NCBI GenBank assembly: GCA_963748075.1
Contig: CAVVHQ010000029.1
Span: forward strand, 145,922 to 209,921
Length of the DNA: 64,000 nt
Direction of reading: 5' to 3'
DNA from: VRUE01 sp963748075
GTDB taxonomy: Bacteria > Actinomycetota > Thermoleophilia > Solirubrobacterales > 70-9
Each line of letters begins with the position of its first letter. The first letter of the stretch is position 1. Shown here piece by piece: positions 43,825 to 52,529 of the stretch. The position numbers and the translations under genes are program-made. A model generated the notes under the pieces. It saw nothing but the letters and a program-made list of their open reading frames with translations. It did no database searches and had not been told where the DNA came from.

Positions 43825-45249
43825 TCACCCGGTGCGGAGCCGCTCCAACCGCCTGGGGCGCATCCGCACACGCAGGTTCTCCGGGACGATCGTGAAGTTC
43901 GACTTCCCCCTCACCGGCCCGCCGCGCTGGTCGAGCTGAAGATCGAAGTTGCGGGCGATCGTCGCCATGCCCGCCTTCGCCTCGAGGAAGGCGAGGTTGC
44001 GCCCGGGGCAGAAGCGCGGGCCCGCGCCAAAGGCGAGGAACGACCTCCGATCGGGGGCGGATGGCTGGCCGTCCTCGAGCCAGCGCCCGGGATCGAACTC
44101 CAGGGCACGGTCGACGCCGCTCTCGTGCAGGCCGGCGTGGCGGAGCATCGCCACCAGCGGGGTGCCGGCCGGAATGCGCGTCTCGGCGATCGTCACGTCT
44201 CCCAGCGGCTCGAGGCCGGTGAACGGAATCACCGGGCGCAGCCGCATCGACTCCCTCAACACCGCCTCGCCGTAGCGGAGCCGCTCGACCGTCTCGTACT
44301 CCTCGACGAACCTGCCCTCACCGAGCGCCTCGCTTGCCTCCTCGGCCCAGCGGGCCTGCGCGTCGGGGTTGCGGGCGAGCAGCCAGGCCGTCCAGGCCAT
44401 CGTGTGGGCGGTCGTGTCCTCGCCCGCGACGAGCAGGGTGATCGTGTTGCCGACGATCTCCTCGTCGCTGAACCTGTCCTCCGTCTCCTGGGCGGCGATC
44501 ATCGACTGGAGGAAGTTCTCCGGCTCATCGCGCAGCCGAGGGTCGGCGCGCAACTGCCCGCGGGCATCCTCGATGAACCCGGCGGCGGCGCGGTGAAGCT
44601 CGGCCAGTGACCGCTCCCAGGCGCGATCGAAAGGCAGCCGCAGCCAGCGCCAGTACGGAATCGGCATCTTGAAACGGCGGTTGACCATCCGGAAGTGCCT
44701 CTCGACGTGTTCCTGAAGCTCGACGTCGCCGCGCTCGAGCGTGTTGAGGTCATGGCCGAAGGCCAGCGCCGAGATGATGTCGAGCGAGTAGGAGCTCAGC
44801 GTCAGGCCGGGATCGAACGAGCGCCCGCCTGCCGCCTCGCGCTCGAGCCTGAGGCGAAGGCGCTCGCAGGCGGTGCGAACCACGTGGAAGTAACGCTGCA
44901 GGTGGTTGGAGTTGAGCGCGGTGACGACCAGCCGTCGCGACCTGCGCCAGTCGTCTCCCTCCTGCGAGAGGACGCCAGGGGAGCCGCTTTCGTCGAACAC
45001 GGTCTCGAACTGGCTGAGCCGCCGAAAGCCCTCCGGCCGGTCGCGGAGGACCGAGTTGATCTCCTCGGGGTCGCCGATCATGACGATCTTCGACCTGCCG
45101 ATGTCAAAGCGAACCATCGGGCCGTAGCGCCGACACCACTTTTCCATTGTTCGGTGCGTGCGATCGAACCGGAGCAACTGATGCATGTTGCCGATCAGCG
45201 GCAGGCGCGGCGGCCCGGGGAGGTCGGTGATCGAGCGAGTCGCCGTCAT
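43825..45249 (-). CDS. Cytochrome P450 coupled to a glycosyltransferase
   Basis: 474 residues, longer than soluble class I P450s and resembling CYP4/CYP102-like heme domains. N-terminal proline-rich LPGPPRLPLIGNMHQLLRF, I-helix LLVAGEDTTAHTMAW (complete acid-alcohol pair), ExxR in RESMRLRP, heme loop FGAGPRFCPGRNLAF with Cys414. The ATG at 45249 overlaps the glycosyltransferase stop (ATGA). Third gene of a TetR-GT-P450 operon. A fatty acid or hydrophobic xenobiotic substrate is likely (inference). Confidence 0.9.
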   Translation of the reverse strand: MTATRSITDLPGPPRLPLIGNMHQLLRFDRTHRTMEKWCRRYGPMVRFDIGRSKIVMIGDPEEINSVLRDRPEGFRRLSQFETVFDESGSPGVLSQEGDDWRRSRRLVVTALNSNHLQRYFHVVRTACERLRLRLEREAAGGRSFDPGLTLSSYSLDIISALAFGHDLNTLERGDVELQEHVERHFRMVNRRFKMPIPYWRWLRLPFDRAWERSLAELHRAAAGFIEDARGQLRADPRLRDEPENFLQSMIAAQETEDRFSDEEIVGNTITLLVAGEDTTAHTMAWTAWLLARNPDAQARWAEEASEALGEGRFVEEYETVERLRYGEAVLRESMRLRPVIPFTGLEPLGDVTIAETRIPAGTPLVAMLRHAGLHESGVDRALEFDPGRWLEDGQPSAPDRRSFLAFGAGPRFCPGRNLAFLEAKAGMATIARNFDLQLDQRGGPVRGKSNFTIVPENLRVRMRPRRLERLRTG

Positions 45250-46607
45250 CGGCTCTGAGGTGTGTTTGTGGCTTCTCGCACCGGCTGCGAATCGTTCCGG
45301 TCGATCCTCATCGAGGCCATAGAAGCGGACGGAGCTCCCGCCGTGGGCAGCCAATCGTCGAGTAGCTCGGCGGCCTTGTCGGTCCCGTCGCCCTCCGCCC
45401 GGATCGCCGCACCCAGCGCGGCGGCACGCTTGCGTACGGGTTCAGAGAGGAGCCTGCGCAACCCCGCTTCGAGGTTCGGCCTGTCGAGACGCTTGAACGG
45501 CACGTGCGCGCCGGCGCCCAATTGCTCGAGACGCCGGCCCCAGAACGGCTGGTCGCCCCATACCGAGCAGACCATCGTCGGCAGGCCCGCCCGCAGCGAG
45601 GCGCCCACCGTCCCGGCGCCGCCGTGGTGCACCGCTGCCGCGCAACGGGGGAGCAGGCGCTCGTGATCCACCGCCCCCACCAGCCGCAGGTGCTCGGGCA
45701 GGTCGGCTGTCACCCCGTCGCGCCCGGCCCATGGCGCGTTGAGGACCGCTCGCACCCCGAGCGAGCCGGTTGCCTCGGTTGCCATCGCCAGGAAGTCCCC
45801 CGAATCGAGCACCGGCATGCTGCCGAAGCCGAGGAAGACCGGCGGCTCGCCGGCGTCGATCCAGTCGGCGAGGCCCTCGGGGAGCTCCTCGTCGAGGGCT
45901 GCGCGGGAGCCGCGTGGGAGTTGCCAGTAGCCGGTGAGGGCCTGGTTGTCGCCCCAGTCGCGCGGCTTCGGCACCAGGCTGGGGCTGAACGCCTGGAGCA
46001 CAAGAGTGCCCGGGTCGACGCAGTGATGGAGGGTCGAGCGCGGCACGCGCGTCAGGCCAAGGCGACGGGCGAAGGCCCGGTTGTCGGCGAGGTTGGCGAG
46101 CCACCAGAGCTGGGCGCTGAGGCGATGCGTGGCGCGGCGCAGGACGGCGCTGGGCAGGCGCCGCCCCGTCAGCATTGCCGCCGGGAACTCCCCGGTCGGG
46201 ACGACCGGGAAGAAATGGACGACCGCATGCGGGAGACCGCGCGCGACGGCCAGGCACTGGGCGCGGTCCTGGGTGTTGAGCACCGTGACGAGCGCTTCAG
46301 CCCCCTCGCCGGCCTCGATGAACGCGTCCTCGATCCCCTCGCGGTGAAGGTGAAAGAGCTGCTGCACCTTCCGCATCGTGGGGAACCAGCCGCGGTGCAG
46401 CAATCGCTGTCCCTCGTCGGTGGCGATGTAGGCGGTGAGGCTGACCGGCAGCGGGACGAAGCGCACGCCCGCTGCCTCGACCATCTGCCGGAACTCCTCG
46501 CTGGCGGTCATCGCGACTTCGTGGCCGCGCAGGGTCAGCTGCGCGCCGAGCCCGGCAAGCGGCCCGAAATCGCCGCGGGTGCCCTCTGCGAGGATCGCAA
46601 TCCTCAT
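45246..46607 (-). CDS. UDP-glycosyltransferase (GT1, sterol/macrolide type)
   Basis: 453 residues. N-terminal MRIAILAEGTRGDFGPLAGL and HEVAMTASEEF, C-terminal VFLGFGSMP and the nucleotide-sugar signature HHGGAGTVGASLRAGLPTM, then WGDQPFWGRRLEQLGAG. It belongs with actinobacterial glycosyltransferases that modify sterols, flavonoids or macrolides. ATG at 46607 overlaps the tetR stop, and its own stop overlaps the P450 start, so the three genes form a coupled operon, possibly for glycosylating and oxidising a hydrophobic compound. Confidence 0.9.
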   Translation of the reverse strand: MRIAILAEGTRGDFGPLAGLGAQLTLRGHEVAMTASEEFRQMVEAAGVRFVPLPVSLTAYIATDEGQRLLHRGWFPTMRKVQQLFHLHREGIEDAFIEAGEGAEALVTVLNTQDRAQCLAVARGLPHAVVHFFPVVPTGEFPAAMLTGRRLPSAVLRRATHRLSAQLWWLANLADNRAFARRLGLTRVPRSTLHHCVDPGTLVLQAFSPSLVPKPRDWGDNQALTGYWQLPRGSRAALDEELPEGLADWIDAGEPPVFLGFGSMPVLDSGDFLAMATEATGSLGVRAVLNAPWAGRDGVTADLPEHLRLVGAVDHERLLPRCAAAVHHGGAGTVGASLRAGLPTMVCSVWGDQPFWGRRLEQLGAGAHVPFKRLDRPNLEAGLRRLLSEPVRKRAAALGAAIRAEGDGTDKAAELLDDWLPTAGAPSASMASMRIDRNDSQPVREATNTPQSR

Positions 46608-47206
46608 CGGCTGGACCCGCCTCCCAGGTCGATCGCCGCGTCGATCAGCTCGCGAATCGCGCCTTCGGTCTCGGCGCGCCCGAGGCCGCTATCGCGTCGC
46701 AGCAGCTTCCAGGTGTAGACGTCGCAGATCGCGACGAGCTGGGCGATGCGGCGCCGGCGGGTCGGGGCGTCGCCGCCGTCGAGCAGCGGACCGAGCTTCT
46801 CGGTGACCCATCGCCGGTGCAGCTCGCGCCCCTTCGCGAGCCCGTCGTCGACCTGCGGGTCCACGCCCTCTTCGGCGAGGAGGTGCAGCGCCCGGTCGCC
46901 GACCGCCTCGTACTGCCCGACGAGCGCGACGACCGCCTGCGGGACGTCGCCCGCCGGCACGGCGAAGCGTTCGGCTTCCCCACGCGCGAGGTTCTCGCGG
47001 ATCGCGTCCGCCAGAAGCCCGTCCCGGCTGCCGAAGTGGCGCAGGACGGTGCGCTCGGAGACCCCGGCTTTGGCGGCGATCACCGACAGCGACGCCCGTG
47101 GGTCGCTGAGCTCGATCGCCGCGTCGAGGATCGCTTTGCGCGTCTCGGCGAACGCCTCGGCGCGGCGGGCCATGCGATACGGGCGGGTGGCGGGCGGGCT
47201 CGACAT
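46604..47206 (-). CDS. TetR-family regulator of GT-P450 operon
   Basis: 200 residues. HTH: AETRKAILDAAIELSDPRAS, VIAAKAGVSERTVLRHFGSR. The C-terminal region is helical with YEAVGDRALHLLAEEG and ICDVYTWKLLRRDSGL. ATG at 47206. First gene of the operon, with overlapping inverted repeats immediately upstream, so autoregulation of the operon is likely. Confidence 0.87.
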   Translation of the reverse strand: MSSPPATRPYRMARRAEAFAETRKAILDAAIELSDPRASLSVIAAKAGVSERTVLRHFGSRDGLLADAIRENLARGEAERFAVPAGDVPQAVVALVGQYEAVGDRALHLLAEEGVDPQVDDGLAKGRELHRRWVTEKLGPLLDGGDAPTRRRRIAQLVAICDVYTWKLLRRDSGLGRAETEGAIRELIDAAIDLGGGSSR

Positions 47207-47228
47207 TTTGATGTCAGGCTATATGACA
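47202..47228. promoter_or_regulatory. Overlapping inverted repeats at tetR start
   Basis: GACAT-TTTG-ATGTC (47202-47215) and TGTCA-N7-TGACA (47212-47228) overlap at the tetR start. They are suitable operator half-sites for the TetR encoded alongside. Confidence 0.5.
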
Positions 47229-47367
47229 GCAAATATCCGAGCCCCGTGCAACCCCCCGCTCCAGCCGCACGCCTCGGGTTTGCGAATAGCGCGCTCCATA
47301 TCCTTCGAACGAGGGCGATGAGCGACACGCAGTCGGCGGGCGAACCGTTACCGCCCGCTACAAGGCC

Positions 47368-47592
47368 GTGGGCTTACGCCTCCATCACCACGATGGGGAC
47401 CTCGACCAGATCCAGCAGTGGGAAGCTCTCGTCGGGTTCGTCGTAGGCTGGCACAGCTTCGGACTGGTGCTGCTCGGCAGCGTCGGCTTCCTCGACCGCT
47501 TCACAGTCACGGCCAGCCGTTTCGCCCAAGCGATCGCCGTTGAGAACCACGACGCATTCGACGAGCGCTTCGGCGTCGTCGAGACGCCTTGA
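47368..47592 (+). CDS. Hypothetical protein fragment
   Basis: 74 residues from a GTG at 47368 (GLRLHHHDGDLDQIQQWEAL, GFVVGWHSFGLVLLGSVGFL). Codon use is GC-ending and the reading frame looks protein-like for another ~19 codons upstream, back to ~47311, but no start codon exists there and a TAG lies at 47287. Probably the truncated end of an older gene at the edge of the accessory region. The opposite strand also has an open acidic frame, so coding direction is uncertain. Confidence 0.3.
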   Translation: MGLRLHHHDGDLDQIQQWEALVGFVVGWHSFGLVLLGSVGFLDRFTVTASRFAQAIAVENHDAFDERFGVVETP

Positions 47593-47674
47593 GCGGCGTC
47601 GGCTCCGTCCGCCGACCGTCCTACCGTCGCCGTCGTCGTCCAGACCGCAAGTAGACGAGACAAGGAGGTATCGG

Positions 47675-48241
47675 ATGAACGACCGTTCGAATGCAGTGGC
47701 GATAGCCCAGAACCGGGGCAGCGGCGCCGGCGTCGTCGTGCAGGTCAAGGTCAAGCTCCTGGGGGTGTCCAAGCCACCTGTCTGGCGGCGACTGCAACTC
47801 GATGCCGACACCACGCTCGATCGACTGCACGAGACGATCCTTGCCGCGTGCGGCTGGGTGGGCTATCACCTGCACGTCTTCCAAAGCGGCGATGAGCAGT
47901 TCGGGGTTCCCGAGCCGGAGCTCGGGCTCGTCGACGAGCGCCGGGTGAGGATCGGCCAGCTGATCGGCGACGTCGGCGACCGCCTCCTCTACACCTACGA
48001 CCTCGGCGACAACTGGGAGCACGAGATCGTCGTCGAGGAGCTTCTCGATGCCGATCCCGAGGTTCGGTACCCGGTCCTCGTTGCCGCCAAGGGAGCCTGC
48101 CCGCCGGAGGACTGCGGCGGCCGCTGGGGATACACAGAACTGAAGGAGATCCTCGCCGACCCGGGTCATGAGCGACACCGGGAGATGCTGGACTGGCTCG
48201 GCCTCCCCGACGCCTCGGCATTCGACCCCGGGTCGATCTGA
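47675..48241 (+). CDS. pRiA4b ORF-3-like family protein
   Basis: 188 residues. The ATG at 47675 follows AAGGAGG (47662-47668). The core QVKVKLLGVSKPPVWRRLQL, ETILAACGWVGYHLHVFQ, YTYDLGDNWEHEIVVEELL and CPPEDCGGRWGY are hallmarks of the plasmid pRiA4b ORF-3 family, often found on mobile DNA. Biochemical role unknown. It marks the likely start of the accessory island. Confidence 0.85.
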   Translation: MNDRSNAVAIAQNRGSGAGVVVQVKVKLLGVSKPPVWRRLQLDADTTLDRLHETILAACGWVGYHLHVFQSGDEQFGVPEPELGLVDERRVRIGQLIGDVGDRLLYTYDLGDNWEHEIVVEELLDADPEVRYPVLVAAKGACPPEDCGGRWGYTELKEILADPGHERHREMLDWLGLPDASAFDPGSI

Positions 48242-48353
48242 TCTGAAGGCATTCGCACCCCGCCGAGCATCGCGGGGCGCCCCAACGACGAAGATCGCAA
48301 CGGGCAACGACACCACCCCACTTTGCGCCGGGACGGATGGCAGAATCGGCGCG

Positions 48354-50419
48354 GTGACAGCCACGGATCTCGGCGATCGGGTCCGGCCTGGCCGGGTGCG
48401 AGGCCGCTACTTTCGGGAGAACTTCGCCCAGGGGGACTCGATCTCTCGCAGATCCTCGTCGAGCTGGTCACGAACGCCGATGCCGCAATCGCGGCCGCGG
48501 GGCGCTCCAGCGGCCGGATAGAGCTCTACATAGGCCCGGCCGACCCCAAGTGGAGGGAGCGCTGGGTGCGCGAGCTGCGAGCGCTGGGCCTGCCCGCCCA
48601 ACGCCCCTGGCGCACTGAGGTGCGATGCGCGGACGATGGCGTCGGCGTCAACGCCGAACAGGTCGATGCCCGGCTCGGGGCACTGGGGGAACTTCCCGAG
48701 GACGACGGCCAGCGGGGGCTGTTCGGACGCGGGCTCCGCGACGTCTGGCTCGCCCAGGGTGCGGGACGGATCGAGGGGATACGCGACGGGCGCGCGGTCG
48801 AGTCCTGGTTCCTGCCATCAGCCGGCGACGATCCGTACCTCTACACCCACGTGCTCGACGAGGCGGACGGCCCCCGGGGACGACGGGCGCTGGGACTGGA
48901 GCGGGGGGCGCGGGTCACCGTGCCGCTGACCGGGACCAAGCCGCCGAGTGCCACCCGCCTTCGCAGCCTGATCTCGAACCTCGTGCAGCTTCGCCCGGTG
49001 CTCGAGGATCCAAACCGCGAGCTGTGGTTGGAGTTGCCCGGAGAGACACCGGGGCTGGTGCTGTACGCCGCGCCCGAGCCCGACCCCGAGCGGCCGCTGC
49101 TGCTCGACGAGACCGTGAAGGTCGCCGGCGACGTGGAGGCCCGGATCGTCGTCCGCCGCGCCGCCGCGCCGATTCCGCTGAGCCCGTCGCGGGCCATGCG
49201 CCGCGGTGGTCTGCTGATCCGCTCCGGCCGCGCCGTGCATGAAACGACCCTCGGCAGCTACGAGGGCCGACCGGGCGCTCGGCACCTGTTCGGCGAGGTC
49301 GTCTGCGACGGGATCGAGCGGCTGCAGCGCGAGGCCCTCGACTCCGCGCGACCACAGGTGCTGGTCAAGGTCGACCGCTCCGGGCTGAACGAGCACCACC
49401 CCGTGGTCCGCAAGCTGCGAGCGGCGATCGACCTCGCCCTGCGGCCGATCGTCGAGGCCGAGGAGAGGCGCGCCGAGAGCGGCGTCGTCCGCCCCGGACG
49501 CGAGCTGCGCGCCCGCGATCAGGTTGGCTTGCGGGCGCTCAACGACGCGCTTCGCAGCGCCTTCGACGCACCCGGCTCCGCTGGCTTCGGACGCGGCGGG
49601 GAAGCCAGCGGGCGGGCGCCGCTGCACGGCGAGGATGGCGACCAGGTGCCGCCGAGCGCGAACGGCGGTCCGCCGGAGACCGAGAAGGAGGTCGGCCTCG
49701 ATGCCGCGATGCGCTTCAAGCAGTCGCCGCTGCGCCTGCATCCCGGCGAGCAGCGCCGCTTCTCGATCCTCTTCGACCCGATGCGCGTCGCGGAGGGAAC
49801 CGACGTGGCGCTGAGGGCCGACCCGGGAATCACCGCGCGCTTTCGGGGCGCCAGCCGCGTGCCGAAGCCGGGCAGCCAGGGCTGGTCGCGCATCGGCGGC
49901 CAGGTGCGCGCACAGGCGAGCGCCGAGCCCGGATCCCGGCTCACCGTCACGGCCGAGGCGGCGGGTCACTCGGCGGAGCTCGAGGTGCTGATCGTTCGCC
50001 ACCGGGCCAGCGGCTGGGTACGCGAGATCGCGCGCAAGGACGTCGACTCCCAGATCGAGGCCGAGTTCGATCCCGAGTCGGGGGTGGTTACGGTGTACGA
50101 GGGCCGGCGGGAGTTCCGCGCCCTCGAGCGCGCCGCTCGGCGCGCCGGTCTGCCGCGCCGGCGCGTTCGCGAGTACCTGCCCTACAGAATGCTGGAGGTG
50201 GAGGTTGCCGCCAATGCTGTCTACGCCTGGGCGGCGGAGCGCGTCCTCGAGAGACGCTTCACCGAGAGCCTCCCGTCCGACCCGGCGCGCTATGCCGCCG
50301 CGGTCCGGCTAGAGGCGCAGGCGCTCCGCCACCGTGCCCACGAAAAGCTCATGCGGGCCTTCCTCGATCCCGCGGTATTCGAGGGAGCGTCCGCTCCATC
50401 TGGGCGGGCCGATCATTGA
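48354..50419 (+). CDS. GHKL (Hsp90/MORC-like) ATPase protein, frame break near N-terminus
   Basis: About 688 residues. The GTG at 48354 reads MTATDLGDRV and VRGRYFRENFAQG, then the frame must shift at the five-G run near 48434-48439 to continue GLDLSQILVELVTNADAAI. GHKL ATP-binding boxes: N-box ELVTNADAAI, DDGVGVN, and GLFGRGLRDVW (G-x-F-G-x-G). Middle region has LLIRSGRAVHETTLGSYEG; the C-terminal ~200 residues contain a beta-rich domain and a helical tail. This is the layout of standalone GHKL ATPases that occur in defence islands. One missing G would explain the break. Partner genes not evident. Confidence 0.7.
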
Positions 50420-50490
50420 CGTTTGTCGGCCCACCCCGTCGCCACCGGGATACGGCCGAGAAACTCGGCGCGGCCAAAGTGGCCCTCTCC

Positions 50491-50604
50491 TCAGCCCACC
50501 GAGCCGGAGGACGATCGAGTCGCTCTGGCGATCTCCCGACGCTGCCGCTCGAACTCCGCCCGGAACTCTGGGTCTTCCTCCAACCGGCCACGCCGGTCCC
50601 TCAT
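50491..50604 (-). pseudogene. Small antitoxin-like fragment
   Basis: 37 codons from ATG at 50604: MRDRRGRLEEDPEFRAEFER then QRREIARATRSSSGSVG. The segment EDPEFRAEFERQRREIAR resembles the N-terminal region of small Xre-type antitoxins, but the HTH is missing. Probably a remnant, given the broken genes around it. Confidence 0.3.
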
Positions 50605-50662
50605 CGACCTCGTCAGGGTGTTCCTCGATCACTGCGGCCATGCGCCAACGGTACCGCCGATT

Positions 50663-50681
50663 CAATTTCGGGACGAAGTTT
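50663..50681. repeat. Short copy of an island repeat core
   Basis: The 19 bp CAATTTCGGGACGAAGTTT matches the end of the 59-bp direct repeats at 53392 and 55189, differing at two positions. It may mark another old element boundary. Confidence 0.35.
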
Positions 50682-50716
50682 CAAAGGCCGCCTCGCGCCT
50701 CCGTGTCCTCAAGGAG

Positions 50717-50874
50717 ATGGCCAGCTTGACGATCGACTCGCCGGTGCCACGCTGTCCGAGGCGGAGCGCAATACGGTGCGCCGTTTCGTCGCCTTGATGG
50801 ACGACGCGCTCGGAGACGATCTGCGCGGGCTTTGGCTCTACGGCTCCCGCGCACGCGAAGTCGCTACCGTTTGA
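50717..50874 (+). pseudogene. Truncated MNT-type nucleotidyltransferase
   Basis: The coding trace SEAERNTVRRFVALMDDALG then DDLRGLWLYGSRAR is the N-terminus of a minimal nucleotidyltransferase up to the GSxAR active-site motif. It then diverges to EVATV and a stop, so the catalytic Asp residues downstream are missing. An ATG at 50717 (MASLTIDS) is in a different frame, so the start is broken too. Four nt separate it from hicB, suggesting a recombination junction. Confidence 0.45.
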
Positions 50875-50878
50875 GCCC

Positions 50879-51109
50879 ATGGCCGCATCGGTCGACTTCA
50901 CGATCTCCTTCGACAGCCCCGACGAGGACGGCTGGATCGTCGCACGCATTCTGGAGGTTCCCGGGGCGATGAGTCAGGGGCGCACCCGCGAGGAGGCCAG
51001 GGAGAACGTCCTCGACGCCCTGCGCACGGTGCTGACCCCCGACGAGGAGCTGGTCGGACAGGTATCCCAGGCCGACCACGAGCACCTTCGTTTCGTAGTC
51101 GCGGCGTGA
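50879..51109 (+). CDS. hicB: HicB-like antitoxin
   Basis: 76 residues with the short HicB partial RNase-H-like fold: DFTISFDSPDEDGWIVARIL, VPGAMSQGRTREEARENVLD, ALRTVLTPDEE. No C-terminal DNA-binding domain. ATG at 50879. Its TGA overlaps the GTG of the toxin gene (GTGA), the usual coupled arrangement, though here antitoxin precedes toxin. Confidence 0.8.
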   Translation: MAASVDFTISFDSPDEDGWIVARILEVPGAMSQGRTREEARENVLDALRTVLTPDEELVGQVSQADHEHLRFVVAA

Positions 51110-51297
51110 AGCGCCGCGACCTCGAGCGCCACCCGCGCAGCCAAGGCTGCCGCGAGATTGGTGCATCGAAGCACGCGAAGTGGCGTGGGCCGCAAGGACA
51201 GGTTTCGGCCCTGCCGCGGCTTAAGGAGATCGGCCCCGGGCTCACCCGGTCAATCTGCCAGCAGCTCGGCGTTCCCCACCCTCCGAACCCCCGTTGA
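51106..51297 (+). CDS. hicA: HicA-like mRNA interferase toxin
   Basis: 63 residues. KRRDLERHPRSQGCREI, SKHAKWRGP with the catalytic His of the HicA dsRBD-like fold, and LTRSICQQLGVP at the C-terminus match HicA. Normally GG(x)H precedes; here ASKH. The usual PRHxEI strand reads LPRLKEI. The start GTG overlaps the hicB stop. Ribonuclease on mRNA in the family; activity here untested because of the substitutions. Confidence 0.75.
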   Translation: MKRRDLERHPRSQGCREIGASKHAKWRGPQGQVSALPRLKEIGPGLTRSICQQLGVPHPPNPR

Positions 51298-51363
51298 CCA
51301 GGTGCCGTCCACGGGACAAGATGGCCCGCAAGCGGAGTCCAGTCGGGAGGAGAAACGGAAGAG

Positions 51364-51582
51364 ATGAGCAGCGCTGAACCCCCAAGCTTCGAGGTCGGCC
51401 AGGCAGTCCTGGTAGACGAGGGCCTTCCCGGCGAGATCACGTCCGTCAAGCGAGGGGTGGTCCCTGGCGTCCTGGGACTGCCACCACTAGACACCTGGCT
51501 CTATACGGTCAAGCCCGAAGCCGGCGGCAACGAACAGACCGATATCCCGGAGTACAACTTGGTGCCTCAAGCGGCTAAGTAA
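51364..51582 (+). CDS. Small hypothetical protein
   Basis: 72 residues from ATG at 51364, with GGAGGAGAAACGGAAG upstream. PPSFEVGQAVLVDEGLPGEI and WLYTVKPEAGGNEQTDIPEY suggest a small beta-barrel (SH3/KOW-like) protein; no family assigned. Ends 27 nt before att copy A. Confidence 0.5.
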   Translation: MSSAEPPSFEVGQAVLVDEGLPGEITSVKRGVVPGVLGLPPLDTWLYTVKPEAGGNEQTDIPEYNLVPQAAK

Positions 51583-51609
51583 GGCCCGAGCGAAGCAGAG
51601 CGTGGCCTG

Positions 51610-51651
51610 GCAGTACCGCTACGGGGACTCGAACCCCGGTTTCCGGACTGA
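51610..51651. repeat. tRNA-3'-end-like attachment repeat, copy A
   Basis: 42 bp matching copy C at 41 of 42 positions. On the minus strand it contains a T-arm (CGGGG-TTCGAGT-CCCCG) followed by a 3' acceptor-like GTAGCGGTA, as in the 3' part of a tRNA gene. No complete tRNA is present. Typical of att sites left by tyrosine-recombinase elements. Confidence 0.7.
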
Positions 51652-51740
51652 AACAGGACAACGCCGGAATAGAACATCGGAAATCGATCGGGTGGATCTT
51701 TGCCTTGATTCATTCGCCCAACATGATGTAATTCATCACG

Positions 51741-52529
51741 TTGTCCGATCAGATCACATTCCGCGAGTTGCCCGATTTCCTCATAGGCCGTGGGCGCTAC
51801 TGGGCGACCACCGGCGAAATTGCGGCGCAGACCGGGGCTGGGTCCGATGCCACCCGCCACGGCCTTGCCCGCCTGAGAAGCCAGCGGCGCCTCTTCACGC
51901 CGGCCCGCAGCTTCCACGTGATGGTGCCGCCCGAGTACCGGAGCTGGGGCGCCGTCCCGGCGGCTTGGTTCATCGACGCGATGATGCGACACCTTGGCCG
52001 CCGCTACTACGTGGGCTTGCTCTCTGCCGCGGCACAGCACGGGGCATCCCACCAGGCCGCTCAGACCTTTCAGGTCATGACCGACCGCCATGTCGAGAAT
52101 CGTGACTTCGACCGCGTCCGGCTTCGCTTTCAAACGTCGGGCCTCATCGCGCAAACTCCAGCTGAACAGGTCAATACGCCGACGGGAACGATGGCCGTAT
52201 CGACCCGCGAGGCGACCGTGGCCGATCTCGTCGAGCGCCCCGAGAAGAGCGGCGGGCTGAGCAACGTCGCGACGATCCTGCGCGAGATCGGCGACCTCGA
52301 CGGAGCCGAGCTCGCCCGCTTGAGCGCCCTGCGCCCGCGAACGCATGCCCGGCGACTCGGCTGGCTGCTGACGAAGTTCCGTCGTGATGTCGAGACACGC
52401 CCATTGCGTGTCGTCGCCGATTCCGCCAAAGGCGCCCCGACATCGCTGGCGGCAGGCGGATCCTCTCGGGGGCCAATCGATGAGGATTGGGGCGTCATCG
52501 TCAACACCGAGGTCGAACCCGACATCTGA
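51741..52529 (+). CDS. AbiEi-like type IV antitoxin
   Basis: 262 residues from a TTG at 51741. N-terminal winged helix (GRYWATTGEIAAQTGAGSDA, ARLRSQRRLFTPARSF) and the AbiEi C-terminal region (WFIDAMMRHLGRRYYVGLLS, QTFQVMTDRHVENRDFDRV). Its TGA overlaps the ATG of abiEii by one base. In the AbiE family this protein is the transcriptional autorepressor and antitoxin. Confidence 0.85.
   Translation: MSDQITFRELPDFLIGRGRYWATTGEIAAQTGAGSDATRHGLARLRSQRRLFTPARSFHVMVPPEYRSWGAVPAAWFIDAMMRHLGRRYYVGLLSAAAQHGASHQAAQTFQVMTDRHVENRDFDRVRLRFQTSGLIAQTPAEQVNTPTGTMAVSTREATVADLVERPEKSGGLSNVATILREIGDLDGAELARLSALRPRTHARRLGWLLTKFRRDVETRPLRVVADSAKGAPTSLAAGGSSRGPIDEDWGVIVNTEVEPDI

Noticed and set aside
47374..47814. 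Minus-strand acidic ORF opposite the hypothetical at 47368
   Set aside because: It runs into the start of the well-supported pRiA4b ORF-3 gene and has mixed codon use; coding not convincing.
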